Counted from the first letter of the stretch, positions 21,830-34,045 are shown. The stretch: DNA of 64,000 nucleotides from Bubalus kerabau (GCF_029407905.1 NC_073629.1:56488801-56552800), one strand, 5' to 3'. The notes: generated by a model from the sequence alone, not told the origin. Made by a program: numbers and translations.

Positions 21830-23063
21830 CCATCACTATTAAAGACTATGCAGACAACAGGCAGATTACCACACAATAAGAAAACTAGGGTGAGGTGGGC
21901 AAGACGAGTGGCTCTCACATTCATAAAGTCATACAGAACACGTTCTCTTGCACTTAGTAAGGAAAGCATGGGGTCTGACATCCACCCCACGGGTCCCAGA
22001 TTGTTCTCCTTCACAAAATCCAAATGGGGAAAAATGGAAGATTTAGAAGCTGTCCCATGCTCTCCTAGAAGAAGTAGAGGGAGAAGATTCCCGCAGATCC
22101 TTACAAGCCTCATGGAGGTGACGATGTGGGCTCTTCTTTCTCCTTTCCTCTTTCTCATCTCTCCTTTCTGTTAATGCCATTATCCTAATGTTTTTAGTGA
22201 CCAAACCAGAAGAGCCTCCAGAATCCACTTCTCCTTTATAAGCCAGATAACTTCATAAATTACCCACACACATAACCTATAGAAGCTAGAGCTGACATTT
22301 CCCATGAACACATAGTGTATGAAGAAGCATTAAGTGGGGAACTGATAACACTTCTGCACTGTTTCCTAATGAACCTTGTTACCTCTAAGTAACAAAGTTG
22401 TTGGCACTGTACTGATGTTAGCCTTCAGCTGGCCCTAGCTTAGCCACACAATGGTGGCCTGCATGAAAATATAACACTTCTTGAGACTTCCAGGGTCTAA
22501 GGCCTTTATTCACGACATAATTATGACAGCTGATTAAGCTACCCTTGCTTCTTTCTACACACATGAAGAGGGCAGCCTGTGGACATGGGAGCCTGTGGGA
22601 ACACACTTCCAAAAGGTTGACCTCAATGTCAGGAAAGCTGTACATGGCACTTCCAAAGAAACAGGCAAACTGCCTTTGAGAGGTCAATGGTCTGGAGCAG
22701 GCTATTGAGCACAAGGGAAAAATCCCTATTAAAGTGACTCAGTGTACACAAAGAGTAGCTGTGTATTGGTTTGGGATAGCCATTGTCTTTATGTGTTTAA
22801 ATTGTCCATTGTGGCTCTTGATATGAGTGGCCACAGTCAACTTGGGAGAGGATTTGGGATTGTAGAGAAGTGGTTTCCTACCAATATCCCCAAAGACTGA
22901 GATGTGATCAAAAGAAATGTTCAGAAGGCCATTCAAAGTAATATAAACATGAAATAGCAACAGAAATGACAGCTCCAGGTATATGCAAAGTCCTCTAGCC
23001 TAGAACTTTCTGAGGTCTCGCATCTCTTTTGATCAATAAACATTTATTGAGGGTTTAGTATAT
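21830..23063. other. No gene or repeat recognised
   Basis: Single-copy-looking DNA. A plus-strand open stretch of 156 codons (21704-22174) begins in antisense BovB and runs on into unique DNA; a minus-strand 114-codon frame (21814-22158) overlaps it. Neither has a recognisable domain and I do not call either a gene. Confidence 0.5.
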
Positions 23064-23287
23064 ACTTTCCAGGTGGCTCACTGGTAAAGAATCTGCCTGC
23101 CAATGCAGGAGACACAAGAGATGTGGGTTCAATTCCCAGGTCAGGAAGATCCCCTAGGGAAGAACCTGTCAACAACCACTCCAGTATTCCCGCCATGGGA
23201 AATTTCATGGCCAGAGAAGCCGGGTGGGCTACAGTTCATGCAGTTGCAAAGAATTAGACATGACTGAGCATGTCCACACACACAGAG
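23064..23287 (+). mobile_element. Bov-tA SINE, full length, with target-site duplication
   Basis: tRNA-like head ('caggtggctcactggtaaag', 'gtgggttcaattcccaggtc') followed by the Bov-A body. Octamers TAGTATAT at 23056-23063 and 23288-23295 flank it. It carries a short insertion near 23115 and is fairly diverged. Confidence 0.94.
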
Positions 23288-23297
23288 TAGTATATGC

Positions 23298-24430
23298 TGG
23301 TCATGATACTCTACCTTCAGGGAGCTGTTGCTCTAACGTGGGTGTAAGAAATTTACCTGATAAACTAACTAACATATTGAGTCAAAAATTACTACAAAGA
23401 AACATAAAGGGAGTCGGAAAAAGAGGAATTCATTGCTAGCCAGAATGACCTGGAAGGTTTTCTGGAAGCCCAGCTAGTTGCCTGATCTCGATGGAGTGAT
23501 GGGTGACCACAGGTCCTCATTCCCTCCTGCCCTCACTACACTCCCAGGTGCCACACTCAGGACTGAGGTCTCAGCTGCTGTCATACTGAAAATTCCCCAG
23601 ATAGACACCAAGGAACATGTAGAAACAATAACCAACTTTTACCAACTTACCTAATGGCACATGGGGCCTCAGGGAACTGCTGTCTTTTCTTTGCCTGTAG
23701 GACTCACATATTTCTATTCTCCACTCTTACCTGAGGAAAAGTCTCAGTCTTCTCTCACATGAGGTCTTTCCGTTTCCCTTAACATGTAATTGCAAATGAT
23801 ATCGAGGCACACTGAGGCTTCTTCTAATGGACACTGTGTAATATTTCATATGCAAAGGGCACATTGATTATATGCACATTATAAGCATCCTCTCCATCAA
23901 CCTAATTGTAGTTCTGTTCCCCTTAGTTTCTTCCCCTTCTTACCCCCCTGGTGCTTTTTTCTTCTGTCTGCTTTCTGTTTCTGATTGGAGAACACACTTA
24001 AACAGTTTGACCAACCTAGGGAACTCTTTGTCCCAAATCAAAAGGCTTTGTTCTTCTTCCCTTGCTCTTCACAAGGCCTCATAAAAACCTTCCCAGAGTG
24101 TGAGCCTTCCATCCCCTCAAATCCCTTCTCACTTTCCCCTTTAACTCCTCAGTCTAATTACTCTAAAGGTTTTGTCCTTTTTGAATGTTACCCTGATACT
24201 CATGTGTTCATGTGTGTGAAATGGAGCTCAGGGCCCACCTTTTAATTGTTATTGTTTTAATCAGCATTTAGAACAGGCAAAGAATAAACAGAATGCCAGA
24301 ATAAAAACAGGAAGACCCTGCATTTTGTCAATTTAGTACAAATTGGTGTCAATAGGGTTCTTTCACATTATCTTTCCCACCACTCCCAGCAATAAGTGCT
24401 TCCATGTTGCATACACACATCCACACATAT
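23298..24430. other. No gene or repeat recognised
   Basis: Single-copy-looking, pyrimidine-rich in 23880-24180. A frame of 86 codons at 23985-24245 is featureless. Confidence 0.5.
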
Positions 24431-24484
24431 TCACAAGTGAAAGACTGATGTAGTGGAAAGTAACATTAACTTAAGTGCCAGACA
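24431..24484 (+). repeat. 54-bp near copy of 26466-26519
   Basis: This segment matches 26466-26519 at 50 of 54 positions, and all four differences are transitions. The partner sits at the head of a MIR. A (CA)-rich stretch to about 24525 follows here. Confidence 0.85.
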
Positions 24485-24659
24485 CACACACACTCAGGCA
24501 CAAATGCACATACACATGTATACAGCCTCAATTTAGTGATGTGAGTTGTACTAGACTCAGTGGTAAAACACACTTATTACTGAGCATGGTGTGGGAACCA
24601 AGGAGAGGCATCAACACCAGTAGAGCACATCATTGAAAAGTCTTTCCTGTGTTGCTCCT

Positions 24660-25075
24660 TATCTTCTCCATGTCTTAATGTCTTTTCCTTTAAATGGGAC
24701 TAACAATAGTGCCTGAGCTTCCCACATGGCTCAGTGGTAAAGAATTCACCTACCAATGCAAGAGATGCAGTTTTTATCTCTGGGTGGAGATCTCCTGGAG
24801 AAGGAGATGGCAGCCCACACTAGTATTCTTGCCTGGAAGATCCCATCGATGGAGGAGCCTGGTGGACTGCAGTCCATGGGGTCACAAAGAGTTGGACACA
24901 TCTTAGTGACTAGCCAACAGCAACAATAACAGTGCTGCCTTATAGGTTCCATGAATTAGTGTCTTCAGAGCACTGAGAAGAGGGCTGGGCACACTGTGAG
25001 TACTGTAAATGACGGGAGATAAAGCAAACATATAAATACAGAGGCTGGCACATAGCCCATGTCTATCTATATTAT
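24660..25075 (+). repeat. MIR tail split by a Bov-tA
   Basis: 'tttaaatgggactaacaata' before the Bov-tA, and 'agtgctgccttataggttcc', 'gggctgggcacactgtgagt' and 'ctggcacatagcccatgtct' after it, together give the MIR 3' half. Confidence 0.6.
24716..24922 (+). mobile_element. Bov-tA SINE, near full length
   Basis: Head ('cccacatggctcagtggtaa') and body ('ctggagaaggagatggcagc', 'tattcttgcctggaagatcc', 'gtcacaaagagttggacaca') are all present. It sits inside a MIR. The short flanking AACAATA strings may be the target-site duplication. Confidence 0.95.
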
Positions 25076-26114
25076 TCAAGAAGTTCCATTCTTAGCTATT
25101 GTTTGGAAGAGCCTTCAGCACCCCTCCTTTAAAGAAGCCCCCAGCTCAGGGTTCTTTTCAGGAATAGCTGTTGGGTAGTGCTGATTTCCCATTCATCACC
25201 CTCTCCACATGATATGGCTTGTGGAGAATACTGAAACTGAAGGAAGCATAGTCGTCATAGAATCTGTACACCTCTCCATTCCAAAGTTGGGCTAAGGTTT
25301 GATTAAGTCCAGCCTATAAAAGTGTAAACACACCAGCTTTATTCCTGAAGCCAACAGGCCAGTGTGCTGCAAGTAATTTTTGATAGTGACCTACGGTAAG
25401 AGTAACATTTTCTATTGTGACCCAGCACACAGGCACAGAGGTTTATGGCTGGGGAAAAAAAGCATCCTAAAACAATATCTTTGTTGTATACACTGGGATA
25501 TTTTCTCTTGCTTCTATTTCATTTCTTAAAATACTGTATATGACTATTAAATTGATTTTACAACCCACCAATGGGTCATGATCTGCCCTTTGACAAACAC
25601 CAAGTCAGACCAAAAGCATCTTTAGGAATGGGCTAATGATCAGAAATGGAATCCTATAAAAGACTCTAAAAGTTCTTTAATGGAAGAAAGATGACTATTG
25701 ATTTGGGTTTGTGTATCCATGTTTCATTCTCCTTGGGAATTTAAATTGCAAAGATAAATTCTCACCTTCAGGTATGTTTAAAAAAAAATACCTTTGCCTC
25801 ATAAAATAGAAGTAATGACACACCAGGCAGCATTCTGGGACACACAGATTTCTCTAGGTCAAGTAATTATACTGAGGATTATCCAATTGAACTCTGACTG
25901 GGCATAACCATGTAATAGAGTGTGGTAGAAACGTGGATGTCAAATGTTTTTCTTTGGCCCTATTCCTGAATTGCAAAAATCTGAAATCCACTGACACTTG
26001 AAAATCTGTGAGCTCTTTTGGCAACTGATATCAAAATAATTTGAGGCTGAGATCTCATTCCTACTGGACAAGTTGCCATGGCATTCTGGTTTCCTGTGTA
26101 ACAAACACGAGCAA
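25076..26114. other. No gene or repeat recognised
   Basis: AT-rich DNA with short frames only. Confidence 0.5.
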
Positions 26115-26215
26115 TGCCTCACTTTTGCATAGTACTTGGCAATTTATGAAGTGTTTTAATACATATTATCTCAACCTCATAACAATTCTGTGAGGTATAC
26201 TGGGCAGGTATTTTC
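26115..26215 (+). repeat. MIR fragment
   Basis: 'gcatagtacttggcaattta', 'tacatattatctcaacctca' and 'caattctgtgaggtatactg' match the MIR centre. Confidence 0.65.
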
Positions 26216-26465
26216 ATACATTGCATTTATGACTGTACTGTCATTTAAGACTTAATGGTTTCTATTTTCATCATAAAGAGGGATCATTTTGAAACATGTT
26301 GGCTAATAGCAAGAGACAACGCAATGTGGAAAGAACACTAGATTTGGCCTCAAAGACATGAGTTAAAATTCACAGTGTGCTAATTACCAGGTGTGTGCTC
26401 TGGGGAAGTTTTTCTAAGCCCTAGCCTCAAGTTACATTCAGCAAGTAAAGAGGCATATGTTGTAC

Positions 26466-26650
26466 TCACAAGTGGAAGATTGATGTAGTGGAAAGTAACA
26501 TTAACTTGAGTGTCAGACAGAACTGGATTCAGATCCTGACTTCAGCACAAACTCAGTCAACTTAGGCAAAGGGTATAGCCTCTCTAAACCTTAGTTTCTT
26601 CATCTGTAAAATGAGCATTACAATGAAATATCATTGGCCAGTTAAACATT
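26466..26650 (+). repeat. MIR, 5' to central part
   Basis: 'gtagtggaaagtaacattaa', 'cagaactggattcagatcct', 'tctctaaaccttagtttctt' and 'catctgtaaaatgagcatta' are in MIR order. Its first 54 bases are nearly duplicated at 24431-24484. A further MIR-like piece lies at about 26325-26420. Confidence 0.75.
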
Positions 26651-26725
26651 CTAATTGATATGCTATACCTGCATCCAACTGCCTCTAATTTATTCTCTTT
26701 TGGTGCCAACTTTAAAAAGTAAATT

Positions 26726-26920
26726 CTGACCTCTGTATCCAAGGGTTATGCATTCAGAGATTCAACCAACTTCAGATCAAATTCAACCACATAGAACCCA
26801 CAGATACAGAGGACCAACTGTCCTGGCCATTCTATGTAAGGTACTTGAGCATCTAAGAATTATGAGATCCGTGAGGAATCCTGGAACCAGTCCCCTATGA
26901 ATATCAAGGGATGACTATAA
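26726..26920 (+). mobile_element. MER2-family remnant with facing terminal repeats
   Basis: Terminal-repeat-like 'gacctctgtatccaaggg' at 26728 faces an inverted copy, 'acccacagatacagaggacc', at about 26797. A MER2 tail ('ggtacttgagcatctaagaa', 'cctggaaccagtcccctatg', 'caagggatgactat') then follows. It is either a nested or a rearranged MER2. Confidence 0.65.
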
Positions 26921-26934
26921 ATCTAAGTCACTTT

Positions 26935-27240
26935 CCAACTGAAACTATGGGAGAGTTTCCTATTGCACTTCAGATAGTAGACCAAAATCTTTGCCCTGGC
27001 ATAAAGGTCCCACATAGTATGGTTCCTGCCCATCTCTCCAGCCTTACTTCCTACCACTCTCTTTCCTCCTGTCACAAACATTTAGCCAATGCTGGTCTTC
27101 ATTGACTTCTTCTGTGGCTCCAGGCATTTTGTTATTTTAGAGTCTGTGCCCATCGCTGGTTTTCTGCCTGAAATAATCACCCCATCACAACTTTAATACC
27201 TTTCACTCTCATCCATCAGGTCTCAGTGTGTCACTATGTT
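26935..27240 (+). repeat. L2 LINE fragment
   Basis: 'ggcataaaggtcccacatag', 'ttcctgcccatctctccagc', 'cctaccactctctttcctcc' and 'catccatcaggtctcagtgt' follow the L2 3' region, partly preceding the segment conserved at 20020. Confidence 0.65.
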
Positions 27241-28989
27241 GAAGAAGATTTTCAGAATTCCTGGACGGGGTCAAGGGCTCATAGTCTATGCCATCACAAG
27301 AGCTTATTCCTGGACTTTAGAGGCTGCCTCGGCTACGTTCCTTTACAAAGGAGATGTTCCTTTGCAGGATGAACTAGCAGCAAGCATGTGCAGAAATTAA
27401 AAGAAAATTGGATGACTTTCACGGGTGTTAAGATGCACTGAACTGGCCTGATGTGCTGACGTGGATAGGGTTTGACAGCAAGACTCACTGGGGGTTTGAA
27501 CTGAAGATCATGAAAGATCATAGCTCATCAAGGCAAGATGAGGAAGGGAACAAGAAGCCGAAGAATTGCCAGTAGGGATTGACTACAGATAGCAGCTTTA
27601 AGGAGGAAGTTGATGCCTAAATTAATAAATAATTTTTTAAACTCCATCAAGACTAGATAAGATATCAAGAAAAGATATCTTTGATGTTGTTGTTCAAGAT
27701 TCAAGGTAAAAGTTCAGTTATTCACTTCAGCCAGAGAGACAGGAACAGAGGTGTACTTGTCAAGCCAAGGATCTGGTAAGATTCATGTATGCTCTCTCCA
27801 ATCGAGTCTTCCTACCTGACAATTAATTCTACTCACACTGGGGACTTGATTTCTCAAGCATAGAATGCCATTTGGCAGCCAGGAAGGAAGGAGTTAAAGA
27901 AGCATGGTTGTAGCACAGCTGGGAGCCATTAACAATTAAGTTCTTGGATAGAAACCCAGCAGGAAGCTGACAAGGGGCCTAAGAGACACAATGGCATCTA
28001 AAAAGTAAAAACTTGATTTAGAAATGAATGAACTGCCTTTACCAGTGAACCTTTAGCAAAACCTAAATCCCCTAATTATGACTGAAGAGCAGATATTGGT
28101 TAAGAGTTTATATTATGTTTTGCCATAAATCAGTTACTTGATAAGAAAGATAATGGGTAAGTTAATAATTTCTGAAATATATTTTTAAAAACTACGTAAG
28201 TTCAGGGAGTAGTCTTGACCATACTTAAAAATCCTAATTGGTGAACCAACATAAGATATCTTACAGCTCTCAGCCATTTGCCTTTAAATTCTGTTTCCAT
28301 TTTTGATGGCAAAAAGTCTGATTTTGGAGATACACTAATAAATTTAGTACTTTAGAGTGATAGTATCTCACATAGATTTCCCAGGTCTCATACTTTTCAG
28401 CTAACTTTCTCCCTGCCTCTGATTCTCTCACATTAAAGACCCCTCTTCCTCCTGATTTCTCTTGTTTCTCTCTAGCCCAACAGGATCCATACTAGACATC
28501 CATGGTTCCCTAATATCCTCCTCCTCTGATGAAACTTAATTAATGATAAATTTGCAGAAATGTATGGGTTACTCCAGCCAATCTTCATTTCTTCCTTCTC
28601 CTATCAACTCTAGTCCTTATATGTGTATTTCACCTGTACCATCTCTGTTGACCCAATCTGATCATGCTGAGTTTGGCACTTTATTTCATGTTGTCTTTGA
28701 GCCATTCAAGTTTCTAATATATAGAGTATTACCTTCTACTAAAGATTCCCAATCATTTGATAGCAGAGGAATGCCTCACGATTCATGTTTATCTTCTATA
28801 CTGCCTTAGTCAGAGCTATTTACACAATAACTTAAAGGTTATAAGTCGTTTTAGAACTGAATGACCACCTCTACATAACTGAAAGCTGCCTGGGTTTTTT
28901 CGGAAGGTAGTAGGTAGGAGCAAGAGAGTACATTGATATATAAAATAGTAGGCATAATCTAAAAACATTGTCTGTATAAGACCCTTAAG
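27241..28989. other. No gene or repeat recognised
   Basis: Single-copy-looking DNA. A small inverted repeat, AAGATATC facing GATATCTT, lies near 27659-27682. Frames are short (longest 88 codons at 28543-28809) and featureless. Confidence 0.5.
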
Positions 28990-29196
28990 TGAAAGTCACT
29001 CAGTTGTGTCTGACTCCTTGAGACCCCATGGACAATAGCCCCCAGGTTCTTCTGTTCATGGGGATTCTCCAGGCAAGGATACTGGAGTTGGTTGCCATGC
29101 CCTCCTGCAGGGGATCTTCCCAACCCAGGGATCGAACCCAAGTCTCCTACATTGCAGGCAGATTCTTTACCAACCAAGCCACAAGGGAAGTTCATG
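28990..29196 (-). mobile_element. Bov-tA SINE, full length, with target-site duplication
   Basis: Minus-strand Bov-tA with head at 29130-29193. Identical 11-mers AGACCCTTAAG at 28979-28989 and 29197-29207 mark the insertion. Confidence 0.97.
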
Positions 29197-29207
29197 AGAC
29201 CCTTAAG

Positions 29208-29632
29208 GAGAACATAATATAAAAAGTCAGAAGGAAGAGTATTTAGCCAACATAATTTACATTTGTGTACATAGGCTTAAGACAAAATGAATATGAGAGT
29301 GAGAACTATTTCCTTACTTGTATTACCATTACTACTGACTAGCATAGCACCTGACCCAACAGAGGAGTTTAATCATATATATGAGCTTCCTTGAAGGAAG
29401 GAATAGATGAAAATCATCAATGATAATATTAATTATTGGCTGGATTAACCAGGGAATATTTGCCAGATACACTGGGGGAAAATATTAATTTAATGATGGG
29501 AAGGGACATAATTTGAGGCTTCACAAGAAATGAGACTGTTTAGGCAAAAGTTATAGCCTAGGAAATCACAGGGAGGAGAAGGTAGTCAAATAGTTGTTTG
29601 TTTGTTTGTTTTTTAAGAGAAAGGGTTAAGGA
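29208..29632. other. No gene or repeat recognised
   Basis: AT-rich unique DNA, with a short (TTTG)n run at 29594-29610. Confidence 0.5.
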
Positions 29633-29780
29633 ATGGCACAGAAAGAGTGATTGCGAGCCCTGGAAAGTTGCACACATTGGAGCTTGGGGTAAAGAATAAT
29701 TTAAGTATGGCACAGAAAGAGTGATTGTGAGCCCTGGAAAGTTGCACACATTGGAGCTTGGGGTAAAGAATAATTTAAGT
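29633..29780. repeat. 74-bp tandem duplication
   Basis: Positions 29633-29706 and 29707-29780 are identical except for C at 29654 against T at 29728. No known repeat family is seen within the unit, so this looks like a recent local duplication. Confidence 0.97.
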
Positions 29781-31419
29781 TGACTGAGTCAGAACTTTGA
29801 GAGGCTATCAGGAAGTTATGGCAATTAAGAGGGATTAACCCAAACAGATTATTTGGATAGTCTATCAAGAATAGGAAGATATAGGAGGGGGAAAGAGGCT
29901 GGCTTTGGCTTAATGTTATTAGGGAGTATCATTTTCTGGGACCTAGTCCTACGCACTTCTGTGATGTTAAACTCAAGCTGATAAATCCCTAGAGGCCTTA
30001 GAAGGCATTTTACTGCCCTCATTTGGAAGGTGAAGCCATTGACCTCAAATCTGAGGAATGTGTTACTTTGTTCTCTTAATAATAATGAGTTTTCCCAGAG
30101 CTAGCAATATACAAATGCAAGATGCCTGGATGGAGTTGAAAGTGCTGTTAAATGGTTGGTCCAAATGATGATTGGCCTTGGAAATCTGTGCCAGTGAGAC
30201 CAGCTTCCAACCCGCCCAAAGAAGTCATCTGACCAGTTTTCACAGCTGAATAAGAGCTGAAAAGATCAAAGGGTTCCCTGGTGATTAGGTTGTATCAGGA
30301 GCAAAAAGAACTAGATAAGGAACCACATTTCACTGGCACCAAGAATCCCACTCATTCTTCACCTCTTTGAAATGTCAGCTGAAATTTTGTAAGTGGACAT
30401 TAAGGAGAATGTAGCTATGCTAGGCAGCCATCAATTCATGATCAATGGTCAAGATATTCTGGAAGCATTGTAAGTAGCACAGATACTGACCACTTCTGTG
30501 ATCAGTTTTTGTCCTTCTTTTGAGAGATAGTCCCACATTTTAGCAAAATCCATGGCTGGAAGGAAAATACTGACCTCACATCTCTACCAGTTTTGATTTA
30601 TATTCATTTTTCTGTATGAATTTGACACACATTTGTCAAGGAAAAATATTTTATAGAAACATTTTCTTTTAATTCTGTAGGTAGGAATTGGTTGTGCTCT
30701 CTAATTAGACCCTATAAAAAGACAGTTCCCACGTGAATGAAAGTTCCCTTGGGTTACCAATAGTGGGCCTCATTGGAATGTTGGGAAATTCAGGCAGTAT
30801 TGTTGGGGCCAATCTCATACCATCTGCTCAGCGTCCTCAAAAATGCTATTCCAGAAGGCAGTTCTTCGAGTTTTTAGGCGTGTTTTTGACTTGACTCAGT
30901 GTGGCTGATAAAAATAACCTTCATATTTTGAATCACAATTCCATGCACACGTTCCTAAAAAAATTGGGCAAAAATTTGTCAGTCTCTCTAGTCTCCCTCA
31001 TTGTCTGTCTCGCAAACTGTACTTAGCTGTGAGAACCCGTCTCCTTCTTTAATGACGGTATATTAAGAGATGCTGTCATCTCAGTAAAGAGTGTGCCAAG
31101 TGGATATCTTCCTTTGATCACTTGTCCTCTGTTTCCGTGGACTTGCAGTTGCAGCAGCCTCTATTGTTTGAGTGAGAAGTCCGTATCTGGTGAACAGGGG
31201 AGTTCTTGCTATCAGGGTGAGAGGAATGTCTTTAACTATTTATTATCTACTCTCTGTAAACTCAACTCAAATATAGAAGAAGGCAAGCAGAAGCCAAAAT
31301 GATGTCTAGTTAAGATTCATAGTGTTTTCTCTGAAAAGAACATATTCTTTATCAAGGACTGAGAAAGTGTCCTTTTCCCTTTTTCTTCAGTGTATGAAAT
31401 ATTTACTTGTTAGGCCGCC
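29781..31419. other. No gene or repeat recognised
   Basis: Single-copy-looking DNA with no repeats that I recognise and only short frames. Confidence 0.5.
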
Positions 31420-32230
31420 TCTGAAATAACCATTTTCCATAGAGCTGTAGCGGCCCAGCCCATCAGTGTGCTGGTTAATTAAGTGTGACCTAAACCAACT
31501 TGACTTGAGCTCTGCATTAAATGCACAAAACCCATTTGAGCTGACCAGCAGCAGAAGTGGTACTCAGAGAAATTGGAAAGGATTTCTCCCAAATGCTTTC
31601 TACTTACTTACAGCACTCAAGTAATGGTTGAAGATTAGCATATGACATGACAGATTACATTAAGTCATGTCTTTGCAGTGCTTTATGACAGCAGTATCAC
31701 ATTAGCTTCTTAGCACTGGCACATCGAGGCATGCAAATGTTTTCAGACCCTCTTATTCAAATCTACAAGCTGACATGGCAGCCCTGATACGATTATTAGT
31801 CATTTGAGAGACTTTAATTCACGTCATCAGATAACAGGTTCTGCTAAAAGGTTATAGAAACTGTCTGCTTTTAATGAAGCTCTCAAAAAGACCCTCAGAA
31901 ACTCTGCTACACACCAAGAGCCTTGGTTTGACTTTATTGACAAGATCCCCCTAAGAATGAACTTGAGTGGAATAGCTAAATAGACATCCAGACATTGGCA
32001 ATATTGTCTGTTTTTCAGAGAAGGCCGTGTGAGATGGTTTTAGCGGTCTCCCCTCTCACTGCCCTCCCTCCAGCCCATTTTAATTTGACGGGGGACTCCA
32101 GCAGACAGCGTGGATGACCCTTAAACATTTTTAGAATCTGATATCCAATAAGAGTCTAACAGGTATAAAGATAGTTATTTCTAGAATATCCTTTACAGTT
32201 TGGGCATCAGCATTACCATAGCTCACAGCA
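31420..32230. promoter_or_regulatory. Repeat-free block, candidate conserved non-coding element
   Basis: No transposable element is recognised over about 800 bases. The block contains the palindrome TTAATTAA at 31475-31482, an octamer ATGCAAAT at 31731-31738, and several ATTA and TGACAG-like strings. This texture is common in developmental enhancers, but conservation cannot be seen from one sequence, so the assignment is inference. Confidence 0.25.
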
Positions 32231-32374
32231 ATGGGTTAATGGTGTCTGGCCAAGCATGGCATGACTAAGTGCTGATGTGACTGAAGACCATTGGGATTTG
32301 CAATCTGTGGTTTGTTTGCTGTAAATTGGTTTTGTAGTCAGATGCTTTGTTTTCTAATACGGTGATCTGCACTT

Positions 32375-32595
32375 GAGCTTCAAAGGTGATGCAGTTGTAA
32401 AGAATCCACCTGTCGATGCAGGAGGCCTAGGAAATGCAGATTCAATCTCTGGGTCAAGAAGACCCCCTGGAGTAAGAAATGGCAATCCACTCCAGTATTC
32501 TTGCCTGGAAAATTCCATGGACAGAGGAGCCTGGTGGGCTTCAGGCCATGGGGTCACAAAGAGTCAGACACTACTAAGCAACTGAGCACAGCACA
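32375..32595 (+). mobile_element. Bov-tA SINE, full length, with target-site duplication
   Basis: Plus-strand head and body, flanked by identical 11-mers GATCTGCACTT at 32364-32374 and 32596-32606. Confidence 0.97.
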
Positions 32596-32606
32596 GATCT
32601 GCACTT

Positions 32607-34017
32607 AGGTCCCAATAGAACCGGCCTTTCAAAAATACTCCTGCATAGATCAGTGGAGTTTGGCACCAATGATAGTCTTGTTAGAATGAAGGAAGATGCC
32701 AATAGGAAGATGGGCTGATGTGCTGCAATGAGCAGAGTGCCAGAGAGAGACCTCTGCAGGCAGAAAAAGTGTTTCATGAAGAATCCAAGAGAAAAGGTAT
32801 TCCCTGAAGCCTGGAAGAGTGAATGTAAATGCACTTTTTCTTTTCTTTCTCTTTTTAAATTGTTTTTCTTAAAGTCCAAAACAACGAACAAAAAATCATT
32901 GCTGGAGAACTTGAGCAGATAGTAAATGTATTGATCAGTCTCTAAAGTCTGTTTTGTTTTTCCTTTTTTTTTTGTTACTAAGATTCAGTGTCAATGTGTT
33001 TATTCAGATCTCTGGAGAAAAGAAAGAAGCATTCACAATTTAAAGTAAACTAATTTATAGCCATTCCACAAAGAAAATATTCCAAATTATTTTATGTGCT
33101 GTTGATTTCATTTCTTTCTATACAGAGATGTTAACATATATTCTTTTAACTAAATTATGAATCTAATGTTATTCATACTACCTTTTTCTCTTTTCCTTGC
33201 TTCTCTTCATTTTAACAACTATATTTAAGATTATCTTGTATATGCTCTATCTCTGTCCTTCTTGCATCTTTCTTCTAACCTTAATTACAGTGTGTCTGAA
33301 AGTAATCTAGGCTGAAAATGTAAGTAAGATACCAAATATAGAGAATATAAAAGGGAGATTGATCAACTATCAGGTAAACAAGTTGCAATTTAACTAAGGA
33401 CTGCTCTTAATTTGAAGAGAGCAAAGCAATCAGAAAAAGGCATTATATTATATACATCAAATCATTTTCTACTTTCCTCCTTCCATCATCCTCTTTGCTC
33501 CTTTCACACCTGCCAGTCTGTGATCACAGACCTTTGTACCACAAGACAAAGAGCAGATGAACACCACGTGCCTGACGGGAGATGCTCCCTGGAGAATCTG
33601 GGGCCGGCAGGAAAATGCTGCTGACTTCCCCTTTCCCCTCCCTTGATGACTGTTGCCACTTTAACCTGAAAGGTAAGATCTAGGTGGACACTCCAGGTGT
33701 GCAAGTATACAGTGAGCACCTACAATAAGCTAGACTCTGTTCAGAGCAAGAAACTTGAGCTATACATGCAGCATGTATCTCCTGTGGCTTGCTCCCTTCA
33801 GACTGCAGAGCGGGGAAGGTGAGCCACACTCTTTTCTTCAGGTGGCTTTGATTTTGTGAAAATTCTACATTTTAAAAGCAAGGGCAGGTTTTCCTTTGTA
33901 CCCCTAAACTCACTTTCCATTTTGGTTGATGTCCCTTCTCCACCTTCTAATGCTGTTGAACAGGTTTTATTTTTCTTCTTTCAAATAGAGTTAGTCTCTT
34001 TTTCACTTTTAATAACA
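32607..34017. other. No gene recognised
   Basis: Single-copy-looking DNA. A MIR-like scrap lies at about 33710-33760. A possible donor (AAAG/GTAAGA at 33671) follows an acceptor-like 'cacctgccag' near 33515, but the interval shows no coding pattern and I do not call an exon. Confidence 0.45.
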
Positions 34018-34045
34018 CCACACACACACACACACACACACACAT
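34018..34045. repeat. (CA)n microsatellite
   Basis: About twelve uninterrupted CA units. Confidence 0.97.

Noticed and set aside
21704..22174. 156-codon plus-strand open frame
   Set aside because: Its first part is antisense BovB and the rest is unique sequence with no domain or splice pattern. A 114-codon frame on the other strand overlaps it, so chance openness is more likely.
33516..33672. Interval between an acceptor-like cacctgccag and a donor-like AAAG/GTAAGA
   Set aside because: The acceptor is weak and the interval is not open in a frame that continues to the donor.
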